NCBI RefSeq assembly: GCF_003119115.1
Contig: NZ_CP022369.1
Coordinates: 124,001 to 188,000 of the forward strand
Reading direction: 5' to 3'
Length of the DNA: 64,000 nucleotides
DNA from: Azospirillum sp. TSH58
GTDB lineage: Bacteria; Pseudomonadota; Alphaproteobacteria; Azospirillales; Azospirillaceae
The notes below the pieces were generated by a model that was given only the letters and a program-made list of their open reading frames with translations, searched no databases and had not been told where the DNA came from. Below, in pieces: positions 17,800 through 25,805 of the stretch (the stretch's first letter is position 1; each line of letters starts with the position of its first letter). A program made the position numbers and the translations under genes.

Positions 17800-18474
17800 A
17801 TGACCAGCATCCGCACCGATTTTCCCCGCCCCACCCCCGAGCAGGTCGCGGCCTTCGCGACGATCGGCGCCGCCACCGTCCATGAGGCGCTGGGCCGCCG
17901 CGGCGCCGTGGATTCGGCGATCAAGCCGATCTGGCCCGGCCTGCGCATCGTCGGGGCCGCCTTCCCCCTGAAGACCCAGCCGGGCGACAACCTGACCCTC
18001 CACGCCGCGATGAAGCTGGCCCGTCCGGGCGACGTGCTGGTCGTGGACGCCGGCGACTACCCCGAGCAGGGCTCGTTCGGCGACGTGATGGCGACCTCCG
18101 CCCAGTCGCTGGGCCTCGCCGGTCTGGTCACCAACGGCGGCGTCCGCGACGCCGCGGCGATCCGCGACATCGGCTTCCCGATCTTCTCCCGCGCCATCTC
18201 CATCAAGGGGACGGTGAAGGCGACGCTGGGGCCGATCGCCCAACCCATCGTGCTGGGCGGCGTCACGGTCCAGCCGGGCGACCTGATCGTCGGCGACGAC
18301 GACGGCCTCGTCGTGGTTCCGCTGGACGAGGTCGAGGCCGTCCTGGCCGCGTCCCGCGCCCGGCTGGAGAAGGAGGAGCGCCTGCGCGCCGACCTTCAGA
18401 CCGGCAAGACCACCTGGGACATCGGCAACTACGACGCGCTGCTGGCCCAGACCGGCCAGAGCCTGCAGGCGTGA
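17800..18474 (+). CDS. RraA-fold aldolase-like protein (copy 2)
   Basis: This 224-aa RraA/HMG-aldolase family member has GSFGD (91-95) and NGGVRD (112-117; Arg116/Asp117). The first Asp of the usual DGxxRD is Asn here. It shares N-terminal DFPRPTPEQVAAF, central QPGDNLTLHAA and C-terminal TTWDIGNYDALL with the protein at 9162, in the divergent operon. It directly follows the dehydratase gene (24-nt gap). A natural reading is that a dehydratase product, a 2-keto-3-deoxy acid, is cleaved to pyruvate and an aldehyde by this protein. That link is inferred, since RraA-type enzymes are best known from C4-branched oxo acids. Confidence 0.87.
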   Translation: MTSIRTDFPRPTPEQVAAFATIGAATVHEALGRRGAVDSAIKPIWPGLRIVGAAFPLKTQPGDNLTLHAAMKLARPGDVLVVDAGDYPEQGSFGDVMATSAQSLGLAGLVTNGGVRDAAAIRDIGFPIFSRAISIKGTVKATLGPIAQPIVLGGVTVQPGDLIVGDDDGLVVVPLDEVEAVLAASRARLEKEERLRADLQTGKTTWDIGNYDALLAQTGQSLQA

Positions 18475-18491
18475 ACGGGAGGAGCAGAACC

Positions 18492-19091
18492 ATGCCTGTG
18501 AAGAAGAAGACGGCTTCCGCCCCCGCCGCCGAAAGCGTGTCCTGGCTGCGCCTGCCGGCGCCGCCCCAGGACGACCGCACCGACGCCCTGTTCGAGCATT
18601 CGGTGTCCGTCCGCGGCTACATCCGCAACACCCAGTCGGTGCTGGCGCACATCCCGGCGCTGGTCCTGGCGCAGGAAGCGCTCAGCCGGTCGGTGACCGT
18701 CGATTTCACGGACGGGCTGACGGGCCGCGAACGCGAGCTGATCGCGCTCGCCGTCAGCGTGCAGAACCGCTGCGAGCCCTGCGTCTGGGGGCACGCCGCC
18801 AAGCTGCGCGAGATCACCGGCAACCCCCGCTTCGTCGGGCTGGTCGAGGTGAACTACCGCCGCGCCGACCTGACGCCGCGCGAGCGGGCCATCGTCGATT
18901 ACGCCGTGCTGATCACCGAGCGTCCCTGGACCATCGAACCGGCGGACCTCGACGGGCTGCGCGCGGCGGGCCTGTCGGAGCGGGAGATTCTGGAGGCCGC
19001 GGCCATCGCCGCCTACTTCAACTTCTCCAACCGGGTGAACAGCGCGCTGGGCGTCCACCCCAACCCCGAACCGTTCGACGCCAACCGCTGA
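18492..19091 (+). CDS. Carboxymuconolactone decarboxylase / AhpD-like peroxidase-related protein
   Basis: This 199-aa all-helical protein has the AhpD-type motif RCEPCVWGHA (Cys94, Cys97, His101), as in uncharacterised peroxidase-related CMD enzymes. The CxxC with a nearby His is the redox-active form found in AhpD, not the Cys-less decarboxylase form. Start ATG 18492 follows GGGAGG at a good distance; the open frame also has a GTG at 18471 overlapping the previous stop. The role in the pathway is unclear: it may detoxify a reactive intermediate or act on a lactone. Confidence 0.82.
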   Translation: MPVKKKTASAPAAESVSWLRLPAPPQDDRTDALFEHSVSVRGYIRNTQSVLAHIPALVLAQEALSRSVTVDFTDGLTGRERELIALAVSVQNRCEPCVWGHAAKLREITGNPRFVGLVEVNYRRADLTPRERAIVDYAVLITERPWTIEPADLDGLRAAGLSEREILEAAAIAAYFNFSNRVNSALGVHPNPEPFDANR

Positions 19092-19110
19092 CGAAAGACG
19101 AAGGACCGTC

Positions 19111-20127
19111 ATGTTCCGAGATCGGTTTCCCGCGCTTGACCGGCGCTCCTTCCTGACCGCCGCCCTGACCGGCGCCGCCGCGGCCACCCTGGTTGGGGTT
19201 GCCGCCCCGGCGGCGCGGGCCGCGTCCCCCGCCTCCTGGCCGACGCAGCCGGTGCGGCTGGTCGTTCCCTTCCCGCCCGGCGGCGGCACCGATCTGCTGG
19301 CCCGCGCGCTGGCCGACCGGCTGTCGAAGCTATATCCGCAGCCCTTCGTGGTCGAGAACCGGCCGGGCGCCGGTGCGGCGGTCGGCACCGACTATGTCGC
19401 CAAGTCCACCGACGGCCACACCTTCCTGTTCGCCTCGTCGAATCATGTGACGGTGCCGGCGCTGTCCACGGCGGTGCGCTACGACATCTTCAAGGACTTC
19501 AAATCGGTGGTCCTGGTCGCCGATCAGGCCAGCGTGCTTGCCGTCGATCCGGAGCTGCCCGGCAAGGACGTCGCGGAGGTCCTCGCCCACATCAAGGCCA
19601 ACCCCGGAAAGTACAATTACGGCACGGCGGGCATCGGGTCGGGCCAGCATCTCAGCACCGCCTTCCTCCAGCAGCTCACCGGGATCGACATCGTCCACGT
19701 GCCGCTGAAGGGGCAGGGCGAAATCATCTCGGAACTGCTGGGCAAGCGCATCCAGGCCGGCTTCCTGGTGCTGTCCACGGCCCTGCCCTACTTCCGTTCC
19801 GGCCAGATCCGCCCGCTGGCCGTGGCGCTGCCGGAGCGCAGCCCCTTCGCGCCGGAGATCCCGACCTTCGGCGAAGCCGGGCTGAAGGACTTCGCCGCCC
19901 GCTCCTGGCTCGGCCTGCTGGCCCCGGCTGCGACGCCGGCGGCGGTCGTGGACCGGCTGCACGCCGACATCGTGGGCTTCGCCAAGGACAAGGACTACGT
20001 CGCCATCACCGAAAAGGCGGGGATGGCCCTGGTCAACGAGGGGCCCGCCGCCTTCGACGCGGAGATCGCCGCCGGCTACGCGCAGTGGAAGCAGGTGATC
20101 CAGACCGCCGGCATCAAGCCGAGCTGA
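19111..20127 (+). CDS. TTT transporter periplasmic binding protein (TctC/Bug family)
   Basis: This 338-aa receptor belongs to the tripartite tricarboxylate transporter/Bug family. Typical blocks are WPTQPVRLVVPFPPGGGTDLLAR, VENRPGAGAAVGTDYVAKS and YNYGTAGIGSGQHL. An N-terminal DRRSFLTAALTG motif plus hydrophobic stretch and AARAASP suggest a twin-arginine signal peptide. Bug proteins bind carboxylates through two water molecules held by the family loop. The TctB and TctA membrane partners are encoded 1.7 kb downstream, separated by two enzyme genes. The ligand is probably a carboxylic acid that feeds the dehydratase/RraA enzymes. Confidence 0.92.
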   Translation: MFRDRFPALDRRSFLTAALTGAAAATLVGVAAPAARAASPASWPTQPVRLVVPFPPGGGTDLLARALADRLSKLYPQPFVVENRPGAGAAVGTDYVAKSTDGHTFLFASSNHVTVPALSTAVRYDIFKDFKSVVLVADQASVLAVDPELPGKDVAEVLAHIKANPGKYNYGTAGIGSGQHLSTAFLQQLTGIDIVHVPLKGQGEIISELLGKRIQAGFLVLSTALPYFRSGQIRPLAVALPERSPFAPEIPTFGEAGLKDFAARSWLGLLAPAATPAAVVDRLHADIVGFAKDKDYVAITEKAGMALVNEGPAAFDAEIAAGYAQWKQVIQTAGIKPS

Positions 20128-20135
20128 GGGGACCG

Positions 20136-20918
20136 ATGACCGACCCGAAAATCGCCGAGGAGCTGGCCGCCTATTCCGACCGGCTGCTCGGCCTGCTCGA
20201 CCCCGCCATCGTCCGCCGCGTCGCCATCGACCGGCCCGACGCCGCGGTCATCGAGCGGTATCTCGCCCTGCCCGACCTGACCTCCCAGGTCGCCGACATC
20301 CTCGACGGGCTGGGCTACGACAGCGCGGTGCCCCGGCGGCGTCTGCCGCCGCTGGAGGGGGGACGGCGCGTGGCGGGTCCCGCCGTCACCGCGCGGCAGA
20401 TTCCGGCGGCGCACGCGCCGGGCTTCTCCATCGCCTCCGGCCACCGGCCGCGGGGCGGCGGCATCGACCAGATCACCCTGACCCGGCGCGGCGACGTCTT
20501 CGTCATCGACGCCGGCGGCGTGGCCGAGGCGTCGAGCTTCGGCGGCATCCTGGCCACCGCGTCGATCGCCGCCGGTCTGGCCGGCATCGTCGTGGACGGC
20601 GCGGTGCGCGACAGCGCCAGCATCACGGCGGGCGGCCTCGCCGTCTGGTCGGCGGGCGTCACGCCGCGCACCGGCAAGCACCGGCTGGAGCTGGCGGAGT
20701 TCAACGGCCCGGTCACCATCGCCGGCGTCCAGGTGCATCCCGGCGATCTGGTGCTGGGCGACGACGACGGGCTGATCTTCGTGCCCGCCGCGCTGATCCT
20801 GGAGGTCATCGACCGGGCGGAGGCGGCGGCCGGCCAGGAAAGCGCGCTTCTCGGCGCCCTGTCCTCCGGCGGGTCGGCGCGCGAGGCCGCGGCGATCCTC
20901 CACCCCAGCAAATGGTGA
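20136..20918 (+). CDS. RraA-like dimethylmenaquinone methyltransferase-fold protein (copy 3)
   Basis: This 260-aa protein is a more distant RraA-family member than the other two, with about 50 extra N-terminal residues. It keeps VDGAVRD (DGAVRD at 154-159), but the upstream motif reads SSFGG, with Gly where the active aldolases have Asp. ATG 20136 follows GAGGGGA, and the stop overlaps the next gene. In similar longer RraA-like proteins the function is unknown. The substitution could mean a different reaction or a regulatory/structural role. Encoded between TctC and TctBA. Confidence 0.8.
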   Translation: MTDPKIAEELAAYSDRLLGLLDPAIVRRVAIDRPDAAVIERYLALPDLTSQVADILDGLGYDSAVPRRRLPPLEGGRRVAGPAVTARQIPAAHAPGFSIASGHRPRGGGIDQITLTRRGDVFVIDAGGVAEASSFGGILATASIAAGLAGIVVDGAVRDSASITAGGLAVWSAGVTPRTGKHRLELAEFNGPVTIAGVQVHPGDLVLGDDDGLIFVPAALILEVIDRAEAAAGQESALLGALSSGGSAREAAAILHPSKW

Positions 20919-21856
20919 GCGGCGTGCGCGGCCCCCGCATCGGGATCATCGGCTTCGGCGAGGTGGGATCGAGCTTCGCGCGGGGCCTGATCGCCGACGG
21001 GGCGGGCGACATCGTCGCCTACGACGCGCCGCCCGGCCCGACCGAGCGCGGCCTCGCCCTGCGCCGGGCGGGCGAGTTGGGCCTTGCCCTCGCCTTCGAT
21101 CCGGCGGCGCTCGCCGACCGGGAGATCCTGTTCTCCAGCGTGACGCAGGACGCGGCGGGCGACGCCGCGGCGACGGTGGCGCCGCACCTCGCGGCGGACG
21201 CGATCTACGCCGACGTGAACTCGCTGTCGCCGGCGGTGAAGGCCGCGGTCGGCGGGGTGCTGGACGCCATTCCCGGACGCTTCGTGGACGTGGCGATCAT
21301 GGGGGCGCCGGTGTCCGGCCTGCACCGCGTGCCGCTTCTGGCGGCGGGCGAGCGCGCGGCGAAGCTTGCCGGACGGCTGGCCCCCTTCGGAACCGACATC
21401 CGCGTCGTCGGGCGCGAGCCGGGCCGGGCGGCGGCGGTGAAGATCCTGCGCAGCGTCATCACCAAGGGGCTGGAAACCCTGCTGGTGGAGGCGCTGACCG
21501 CGGCGCGGCGCCACGGCGTCGAGGCGGAGGTGCTGAACAGCTTCCTGGAGATCTTCGACCGGCGTCCGGCGCTGGATTTCGTCGATTTCCTGGTGCGTTC
21601 CGACACGGTTCACGCGGGGCGCCGCGCGCTGGAGGCCGCGCAGTCGGCGGACACCGTGGCCGTGGCCGGGCTGGAGCCGGCGATGAGCCGCGCGGTGGCC
21701 GCCCGCCTGTCGCAGCTCGCCGGACTCGGCCTCAAGGAGCGGTTGGGCGGGGTCCCTCCGGCATCCCTGTCCGACGCGGTGGCCCTTCTCGACGAGGCGC
21801 TCGGGCGCCGGCATCCCACGGAGCAAAGGCATGGCATCGAACATCCGCAGAACTGA
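20912..21856 (+). CDS. 6-phosphogluconate dehydrogenase-like NAD(P) oxidoreductase (DUF1932)
   Basis: This 314-aa protein has an N-terminal Rossmann fold with GIIGFGEVGSS (GxGxxG at 14-19), a beta-hydroxyacid-dehydrogenase type middle (DVAIMGAPVSGLHRVPLL) and a C-terminal domain (LKILRSVITKGLETLLVEAL...) like DUF1932. It starts within the RraA-like gene (ATGGTGAGC across its TGA) and overlaps tctB by 26 nt. Related proteins oxidise hydroxy acids with NAD(P). It probably handles the hydroxy or keto acid delivered by the TTT system. Confidence 0.82.
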   Translation: MVSGVRGPRIGIIGFGEVGSSFARGLIADGAGDIVAYDAPPGPTERGLALRRAGELGLALAFDPAALADREILFSSVTQDAAGDAAATVAPHLAADAIYADVNSLSPAVKAAVGGVLDAIPGRFVDVAIMGAPVSGLHRVPLLAAGERAAKLAGRLAPFGTDIRVVGREPGRAAAVKILRSVITKGLETLLVEALTAARRHGVEAEVLNSFLEIFDRRPALDFVDFLVRSDTVHAGRRALEAAQSADTVAVAGLEPAMSRAVAARLSQLAGLGLKERLGGVPPASLSDAVALLDEALGRRHPTEQRHGIEHPQN

Positions 21857-22295
21857 GGAATTGGCGTCCGGCCTCGCGCTGGCCGCCCTGGGCGTGGCGG
21901 CCGGCGCCGTCATCGTCGCCAGCCACCCGCTGGGCACGGCGCGCCAGCTCGGGCCGGGGGCGATGCCCGCCCTGGTCGCGCTGACCCTGGTCCTGCTGGG
22001 CGGCGTCATCGCCGTCCGGGGCCTGTGGGAGCGCGGCCATGGCGAAGGGATCGACCTGCGCGCCGCGCTGCGGCCCGCCGGGCTGATCCTGGGGGCCATC
22101 CTGCTGTTTGGCGGGCTGGTGGACACGCTGGGCGTCGTGCCGGCCAGCGCCGTCGCGGTGGTCGGCTCGGCCCTGGCCAGCCGGCGGACGCGCAAGCGGG
22201 AGATCGCCGCGCTGGCGGCGGTTCTCGCCCTCGCGGTGCCGGCCCTGTTCGTCGGGATTCTCGGCATGCCGCTGAAGATCTGGCCGGCGCTGTAA
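21831..22295 (+). CDS. tctB: TTT transporter small membrane subunit TctB
   Basis: This 154-aa protein has four hydrophobic segments and the TctB/DUF1468 pattern, including QLGPGAMPALVALTLVLLGG at the start and GMPLKIWPAL at the end. Its start lies 26 nt within the dehydrogenase gene, and tctA follows 21 nt downstream after an AGAGAGGA ribosome site. TctB is the small partner of the TctA pore in sodium- or proton-driven carboxylate uptake with the TctC receptor. Confidence 0.9.
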   Translation: MASNIRRTEELASGLALAALGVAAGAVIVASHPLGTARQLGPGAMPALVALTLVLLGGVIAVRGLWERGHGEGIDLRAALRPAGLILGAILLFGGLVDTLGVVPASAVAVVGSALASRRTRKREIAALAAVLALAVPALFVGILGMPLKIWPAL

Positions 22296-22316
22296 GAGAG
22301 AGGATCGACCGCCGTC

Positions 22317-23819
22317 ATGATGGATTCGCTCGGGGGAATCGCGCACGGGCTGTCGATCGCGGCCGCTCCCGCCAACCTGCTCTATTGCTTCGCCGGGGCG
22401 CTGCTCGGCACCTTCGTGGGCGTCCTGCCGGGGGTGGGGCCGCTGCTGACCATCGCGCTCCTGCTGCCCTTCACCTTCTCGCTGGAGCCGACCGGCGCCC
22501 TGATCATGCTGGCCGGCATCTATTACGGGGCCCAGTATGGCGGGTCGACCACGTCGATCCTGCTCAACATGCCGGGCGAGACCTCGTCGGTGGTGACCTG
22601 CATCGACGGGCACGCCATGGCGCGCCAGGGGCGCGGCGGGCCGGCGCTGGCGGTGGCCGCCATCGGCTCCTTCGTCGCGGGCACGCTGTCGACCGGGATC
22701 GTCGCCTTCTTCGCCCCGGTCCTGGCCGGCGTGGCCATCCGCTTCGGCCCGGCCGACTATTTCTCGCTGATGGTGCTCGGGCTGGTCGGCGCCATCGTCC
22801 TGGCGCAGGGGTCCTTCGTCAAGGCGCTGGCGATGATCGTCCTCGGGCTGCTGTTCGGCCTCGTCGGCACCGACATCAACAGCGGGGAGCAGCGCCTGAC
22901 CTTCGGCATCCAGGCCCTGGCGGACGGCATCGGCTTCGTCCCGGTGGCGCTGGGCGTCTTCGGCATCGGCGAGATCATCCGCATCCTGATCGGGCAGGAG
23001 CGCGACGGCGGACAGGTCATCCCGCACGGCTCCCTGATGCCGAGCCGGCAGGACCTGCGCTCCTCCTCCGGCGCCATCGCGCGGGGATCGGTGATCGGGT
23101 CGGCGCTGGGGCTGCTGCCCGGCGGCGGCGCGGCGCTGGCCGCCTTCGCCTCCTACACGGTGGAGAAGAAGCTGGCGCGCGACCCCTCGCGCTTCGGGCG
23201 CGGCGCCATCGAAGGGGTGGCGGGTCCGGAATCGGCCAACAACGCGGCGGCGCAGACCTCCTTCATTCCGCTGCTCACCCTCGGGCTGCCGTCCAACGCG
23301 GTCATGGCGCTGATGATCGGCGCGCTGATGCTGCACGGCATCACCCCCGGTCCCCGCATCATGCAGGCCGAGCCGGACCTGTTCTGGGGGGTCGTCGCCA
23401 GCATGTGGATCGGCAACGCCATGCTGATCGTGCTGAACCTGCCGCTGGTCGGGCTGTGGGTGCGGCTGCTGCGCGTGCCCTACCGCTTCCTCTACCCGAC
23501 CATCGTGCTGGTCAGCTGCGTCGGCGTCTACGGCGTGTCGAACAGCGCGTTCGACCTCGTGACGACGGCCGTCTTCGGGCTTCTCGGCTGGGTCCTGCAG
23601 GCCCTGCGCTTCGAGCCGGCGCCGCTGCTCCTGGGATTCGTGCTGGGACCGATGATGGAGGAGAATCTGCGGCGCGCCATGATCCTGTCGCGCGGCGATC
23701 CGACCATCTTCCTGCGCGAGCCGATCAGCCTCGCGCTGCTGATCCTGACCGGCCTGCTGCTGGCCGCCATCATCCTCCCCACCATCCGCCAGGGCCGCGA
23801 GCGCGTGTTCGCGGAATGA
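22317..23819 (+). CDS. tctA: TTT transporter large membrane subunit TctA
   Basis: This 500-aa protein with about 11-12 helices is a TctA. The family motifs GTFVGVLPGVGPLLTIALLLP, YYGAQYGGSTTSIL and LNMPGETSSVVTC near the N-terminus and GIGEIIRIL, LPGGGAALAAF, GVAGPESANNAAAQ in the middle are all present. The stop codon lies inside a 25-bp tandem duplication (23811-23860). This closes the 16582-23819 operon; hairpins downstream may terminate it. Confidence 0.94.
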   Translation: MMDSLGGIAHGLSIAAAPANLLYCFAGALLGTFVGVLPGVGPLLTIALLLPFTFSLEPTGALIMLAGIYYGAQYGGSTTSILLNMPGETSSVVTCIDGHAMARQGRGGPALAVAAIGSFVAGTLSTGIVAFFAPVLAGVAIRFGPADYFSLMVLGLVGAIVLAQGSFVKALAMIVLGLLFGLVGTDINSGEQRLTFGIQALADGIGFVPVALGVFGIGEIIRILIGQERDGGQVIPHGSLMPSRQDLRSSSGAIARGSVIGSALGLLPGGGAALAAFASYTVEKKLARDPSRFGRGAIEGVAGPESANNAAAQTSFIPLLTLGLPSNAVMALMIGALMLHGITPGPRIMQAEPDLFWGVVASMWIGNAMLIVLNLPLVGLWVRLLRVPYRFLYPTIVLVSCVGVYGVSNSAFDLVTTAVFGLLGWVLQALRFEPAPLLLGFVLGPMMEENLRRAMILSRGDPTIFLREPISLALLILTGLLLAAIILPTIRQGRERVFAE

Positions 23820-23860
23820 ACCGCCGGAGGCGGTCGCGGAATGAACCGCCGGAGGCGGTC
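23811..23860. repeat. 25-bp perfect tandem duplication over the tctA stop codon
   Basis: Units 23811-23835 and 23836-23860 are identical (GCGGAATGAACCGCCGGAGG plus CGGTC). Each contains GCG-GAA-TGA, so the second copy carries a spare stop codon in the same phase-shifted context. Each also has the hairpin CCGCC-GGA-GGCGG. The second hairpin could strengthen termination. Confidence 0.9.
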
Positions 23861-23893
23861 GCGCCCTGGACGCCGCCCGCCTCGCGGCGTGAT

Positions 23894-23931
23894 GGCGTGG
23901 GGATAAACGACCGGTCGCCCAACCCCACGCC
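23894..23931 (+). terminator. Long-loop hairpin between tctA and the ParA-like gene
   Basis: GGCGTGGGG (23894-23902) pairs perfectly with CCCCACGCC (23923-23931); the 20-nt loop contains the palindrome GACCGGTC. It lies about 75 nt after the tctA stop and 110 nt before parA. It could be a terminator or, given the neighbour, a partition-protein site. There is no U-tract. Confidence 0.4.
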
Positions 23932-24042
23932 TTGACGGCCCCTGCCCTATCGCGCACCTTTCGCCCAAAGTCGTCGTCCAGCTCCGTTTCCGGAGCGGTA
24001 GAGGTGCCGCCGGCCTGTCCGGCGAAGCCGGCAGGGGTTGCA

Positions 24043-24687
24043 ATGGGCCAGATCATCACCGTGGGCAGCAGCAAGGGCGGCGTCGGAAAGACGACGCTCG
24101 TCAACGCGCTTGCCGAATTCCTCAAACGCCGCGGCGCGTCGGTGTTCTGCATCGATGCCGACCCGAACAAGAACCTGAGCGGCTGGCTGTCCGCCACCGG
24201 GATGGTGGAATTCCAGGTGGTTCAAGCCGACGACCTCGTGCAGGTGGCCAATGAAATGTCGGCCAGCAACGACTTCCTGCTGGTCGACGTGCCGGGGGCC
24301 AACAGCACGGCGCTGGTCAACGCGATCGACATTTCGTCGCTGGTGCTCATCCCGACCAAGGCCGATGCCAAGGACGTCGTGGAAGCGTTCCGGACGTACC
24401 AGCATGTGGTCAACGCCATCACCAAGGCCCGGCGCTTTTCCCCCAAGGCGTTCATTCCCGCGGCCGCGGTGCTCTCGCAGATCGACCGCCGCGCGAGCGT
24501 CGACCAGACCGCGCGCAGGCAGCTTGAAGGTTTGTCGATCCCGACGCTGAAGGCGGATATCGGGCTGAAGGCGTCGGTCAACCACGCCAGCTTCGCGCAG
24601 AAGCCGGCGCCCTACTCCGCCATGGCCGACGACATCGAGGCGATCGGCGGGGAGGCCCTGGCCCTGCTGGAGACTTTCCGTGGCTAA
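24043..24687 (+). CDS. ParA/MinD-family partition ATPase
   Basis: This 214-aa protein has the deviant Walker A SSKGGVGKTT (residues 9-18, with signature Lys11 and Lys16), the ParA switch segment FCIDADPNKNLSGW and Walker B FLLVDVPG. It has no N-terminal DNA-binding domain, so it is of the small (type Ib-like) ParA class. ATG 24043 follows AGGGG; an open frame upstream adds a non-conserved 37 residues. It overlaps the next gene by 8 nt. No ParB, RepB or RepC is encoded nearby, so it is an orphan ParA that could move a plasmid, a protein cluster or another cargo. Confidence 0.88.
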   Translation: MGQIITVGSSKGGVGKTTLVNALAEFLKRRGASVFCIDADPNKNLSGWLSATGMVEFQVVQADDLVQVANEMSASNDFLLVDVPGANSTALVNAIDISSLVLIPTKADAKDVVEAFRTYQHVVNAITKARRFSPKAFIPAAAVLSQIDRRASVDQTARRQLEGLSIPTLKADIGLKASVNHASFAQKPAPYSAMADDIEAIGGEALALLETFRG

Positions 24688-25363
24688 GCGCGAGGCAAAG
24701 GTCGCCGGAAAGGACTTCGAGGTGGTGCGGAAGCCGCGCTTGCGCAAACCGAAGGAGCCGCCGCCCTCCCTCGCGATGTCGGCCTACCTCGCCACGGTGA
24801 TGGCCGAGGCCGCACCGCCGGTCGAGCCGCCGCCGGAACCGGTGGCGCTGGACGGCGACCTGTTCCCTCCCCTGCCCGAAAGCCGCATTCCCCAGACGGT
24901 GGAGGAGTTCCTGACCCGGATCTCGGAACTGTGGGAAGATGCGCAGCAGCGGTTCCTGCGCATCGGGGAATTGCTGTCGATCGCCGAAACGCGCCTGGGC
25001 GAGGGTGAGCGCGCCGCGTTGCACGAGGGGCTGAACCGGCGTTTCGGAAAATCGGCCCGCTCCCAGCTCATGAGCGCGTACCGGGCCATTCGGGACAACG
25101 TGGTTCCTCCGGAACTGGCGGCGACCGGCTACGGCACCGTCTACATGCTGGCCCGGCTCACCGATTCCGAACGCCAGCAGGCGGCGGAACGCGGCCTGTT
25201 GCGTCCGGACGTCCGGCAGTCCGAAATTCGCGCGTTCTGGAAGGACGTGAGGGCGCCGTCCCCCTCGACCGCCACGCGGCGCGAGGAGTTGGAAGCGCGC
25301 CGCGCCAGGCTGCTCCTCGAAATCCAGAGGATCGACGACGAGCTGGCGCGTTTAATCGATTAA
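24680..25363 (+). CDS. Hypothetical protein, putative ParA partner (DUF3102-like)
   Basis: This 227-aa protein starts at GTG 24680, overlapping the parA stop, and is surely co-translated with it. Residues 1-60 are basic then proline-rich and probably disordered. The middle (ISELWEDAQQRFLRIGELL... FGKSARSQLMSAYRAIRD) resembles DUF3102-type phage/plasmid proteins. Then comes a helical segment LTDSERQQAAERGLLRPDVRQSEI and a C-terminal coiled-coil-like stretch rich in Arg, Glu and Leu. I do not recognise it firmly. By position it could take the place of ParB as the DNA- or cargo-binding partner. Confidence 0.7.
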   Translation: MAKREAKVAGKDFEVVRKPRLRKPKEPPPSLAMSAYLATVMAEAAPPVEPPPEPVALDGDLFPPLPESRIPQTVEEFLTRISELWEDAQQRFLRIGELLSIAETRLGEGERAALHEGLNRRFGKSARSQLMSAYRAIRDNVVPPELAATGYGTVYMLARLTDSERQQAAERGLLRPDVRQSEIRAFWKDVRAPSPSTATRREELEARRARLLLEIQRIDDELARLID

Positions 25364-25389
25364 ACCGCCGAAGCCTTCCCGGAAGGATC

Positions 25390-25405
25390 GGGGCGGTGCC
25401 GCCCC
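25390..25405 (+). terminator. GC-rich hairpin after the ParA operon
   Basis: GGGGCGG-TG-CCGCCCC forms a seven-pair stem with a very tight loop, 26 nt after the stop of the ParA partner. A U-tract is lacking, so the call rests on position only. Confidence 0.4.
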
Positions 25406-25724
25406 CCGCCGAGGCGGCAAACGGCACCGTGATGACGTCGAACTGACCATCGCCGCGAAGACGCGTTGTCTCCGGCCCGCCGTGAGAGCCCGACGGCTTC
25501 GTCCTCGACGGTCCAGTCCAAAGCAACAGAAACAGCGACACTCCCGGACCGTCCGGTCCGAACGCCGCGCCCCGGCGGGCGGCCGGCGGCGTTGACGGCG
25601 CGCGGGCGCCGCCGGAAGAACCGCGCGATCCCCGGCGAAACCCCGTTCCGGGGCAGCAATCCCATCGCAGGAATCGCCTTCGCCATGGCGCCGTCAGATT
25701 CCCCATTGTCGTCGTATGCGTCTT

Positions 25725-25744
25725 CGTATATTTTAATGTATACG
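25725..25744. promoter_or_regulatory. Inverted-repeat operator candidate (CGTATA-N8-TATACG)
   Basis: CGTATA (25725-25730) and TATACG (25739-25744) are perfect inverted arms around 8 bp, and the right arm includes GTATAC, the core commonly seen in FCD-type GntR operators. It lies 62 bp before the GGCT-like gene, in the only AT-rich stretch of the gap. The GntR genes at 29010 and 31646 share identical DNA-binding-domain DNA, so both could act here. Confidence 0.45.
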
Positions 25745-25805
25745 GAATGAGGCGGTCGGTGAACGGACCGACCGCCCGCTCCGCACCACCCAAATCGAGG
25801 TCGAG

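Larger units (their letters stand above)
25364..25805. other. 442-bp intergenic region with hairpin and operator-like site
   Basis: No supported gene is present; frames on both strands lack a ribosome site and known motifs. It contains a terminator-like stem just after the parA partner (25390-25405), a GGACCGTCCGGTCC palindrome near 25543, and an AT-rich promoter zone at about 25700-25750 with an inverted repeat ahead of the GGCT-like gene. Confidence 0.6.

Noticed and set aside
21732..24197. 821-aa minus-strand frame opposite tctB/tctA
   Set aside because: Low-complexity antisense product without motifs, while TctA and TctB are complete on the plus strand.
24043..25363. repABC-type plasmid replication operon
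   Set aside because: ParA is small and lacks the RepA N-terminal domain; the partner is not RepB-like and no RepC follows.
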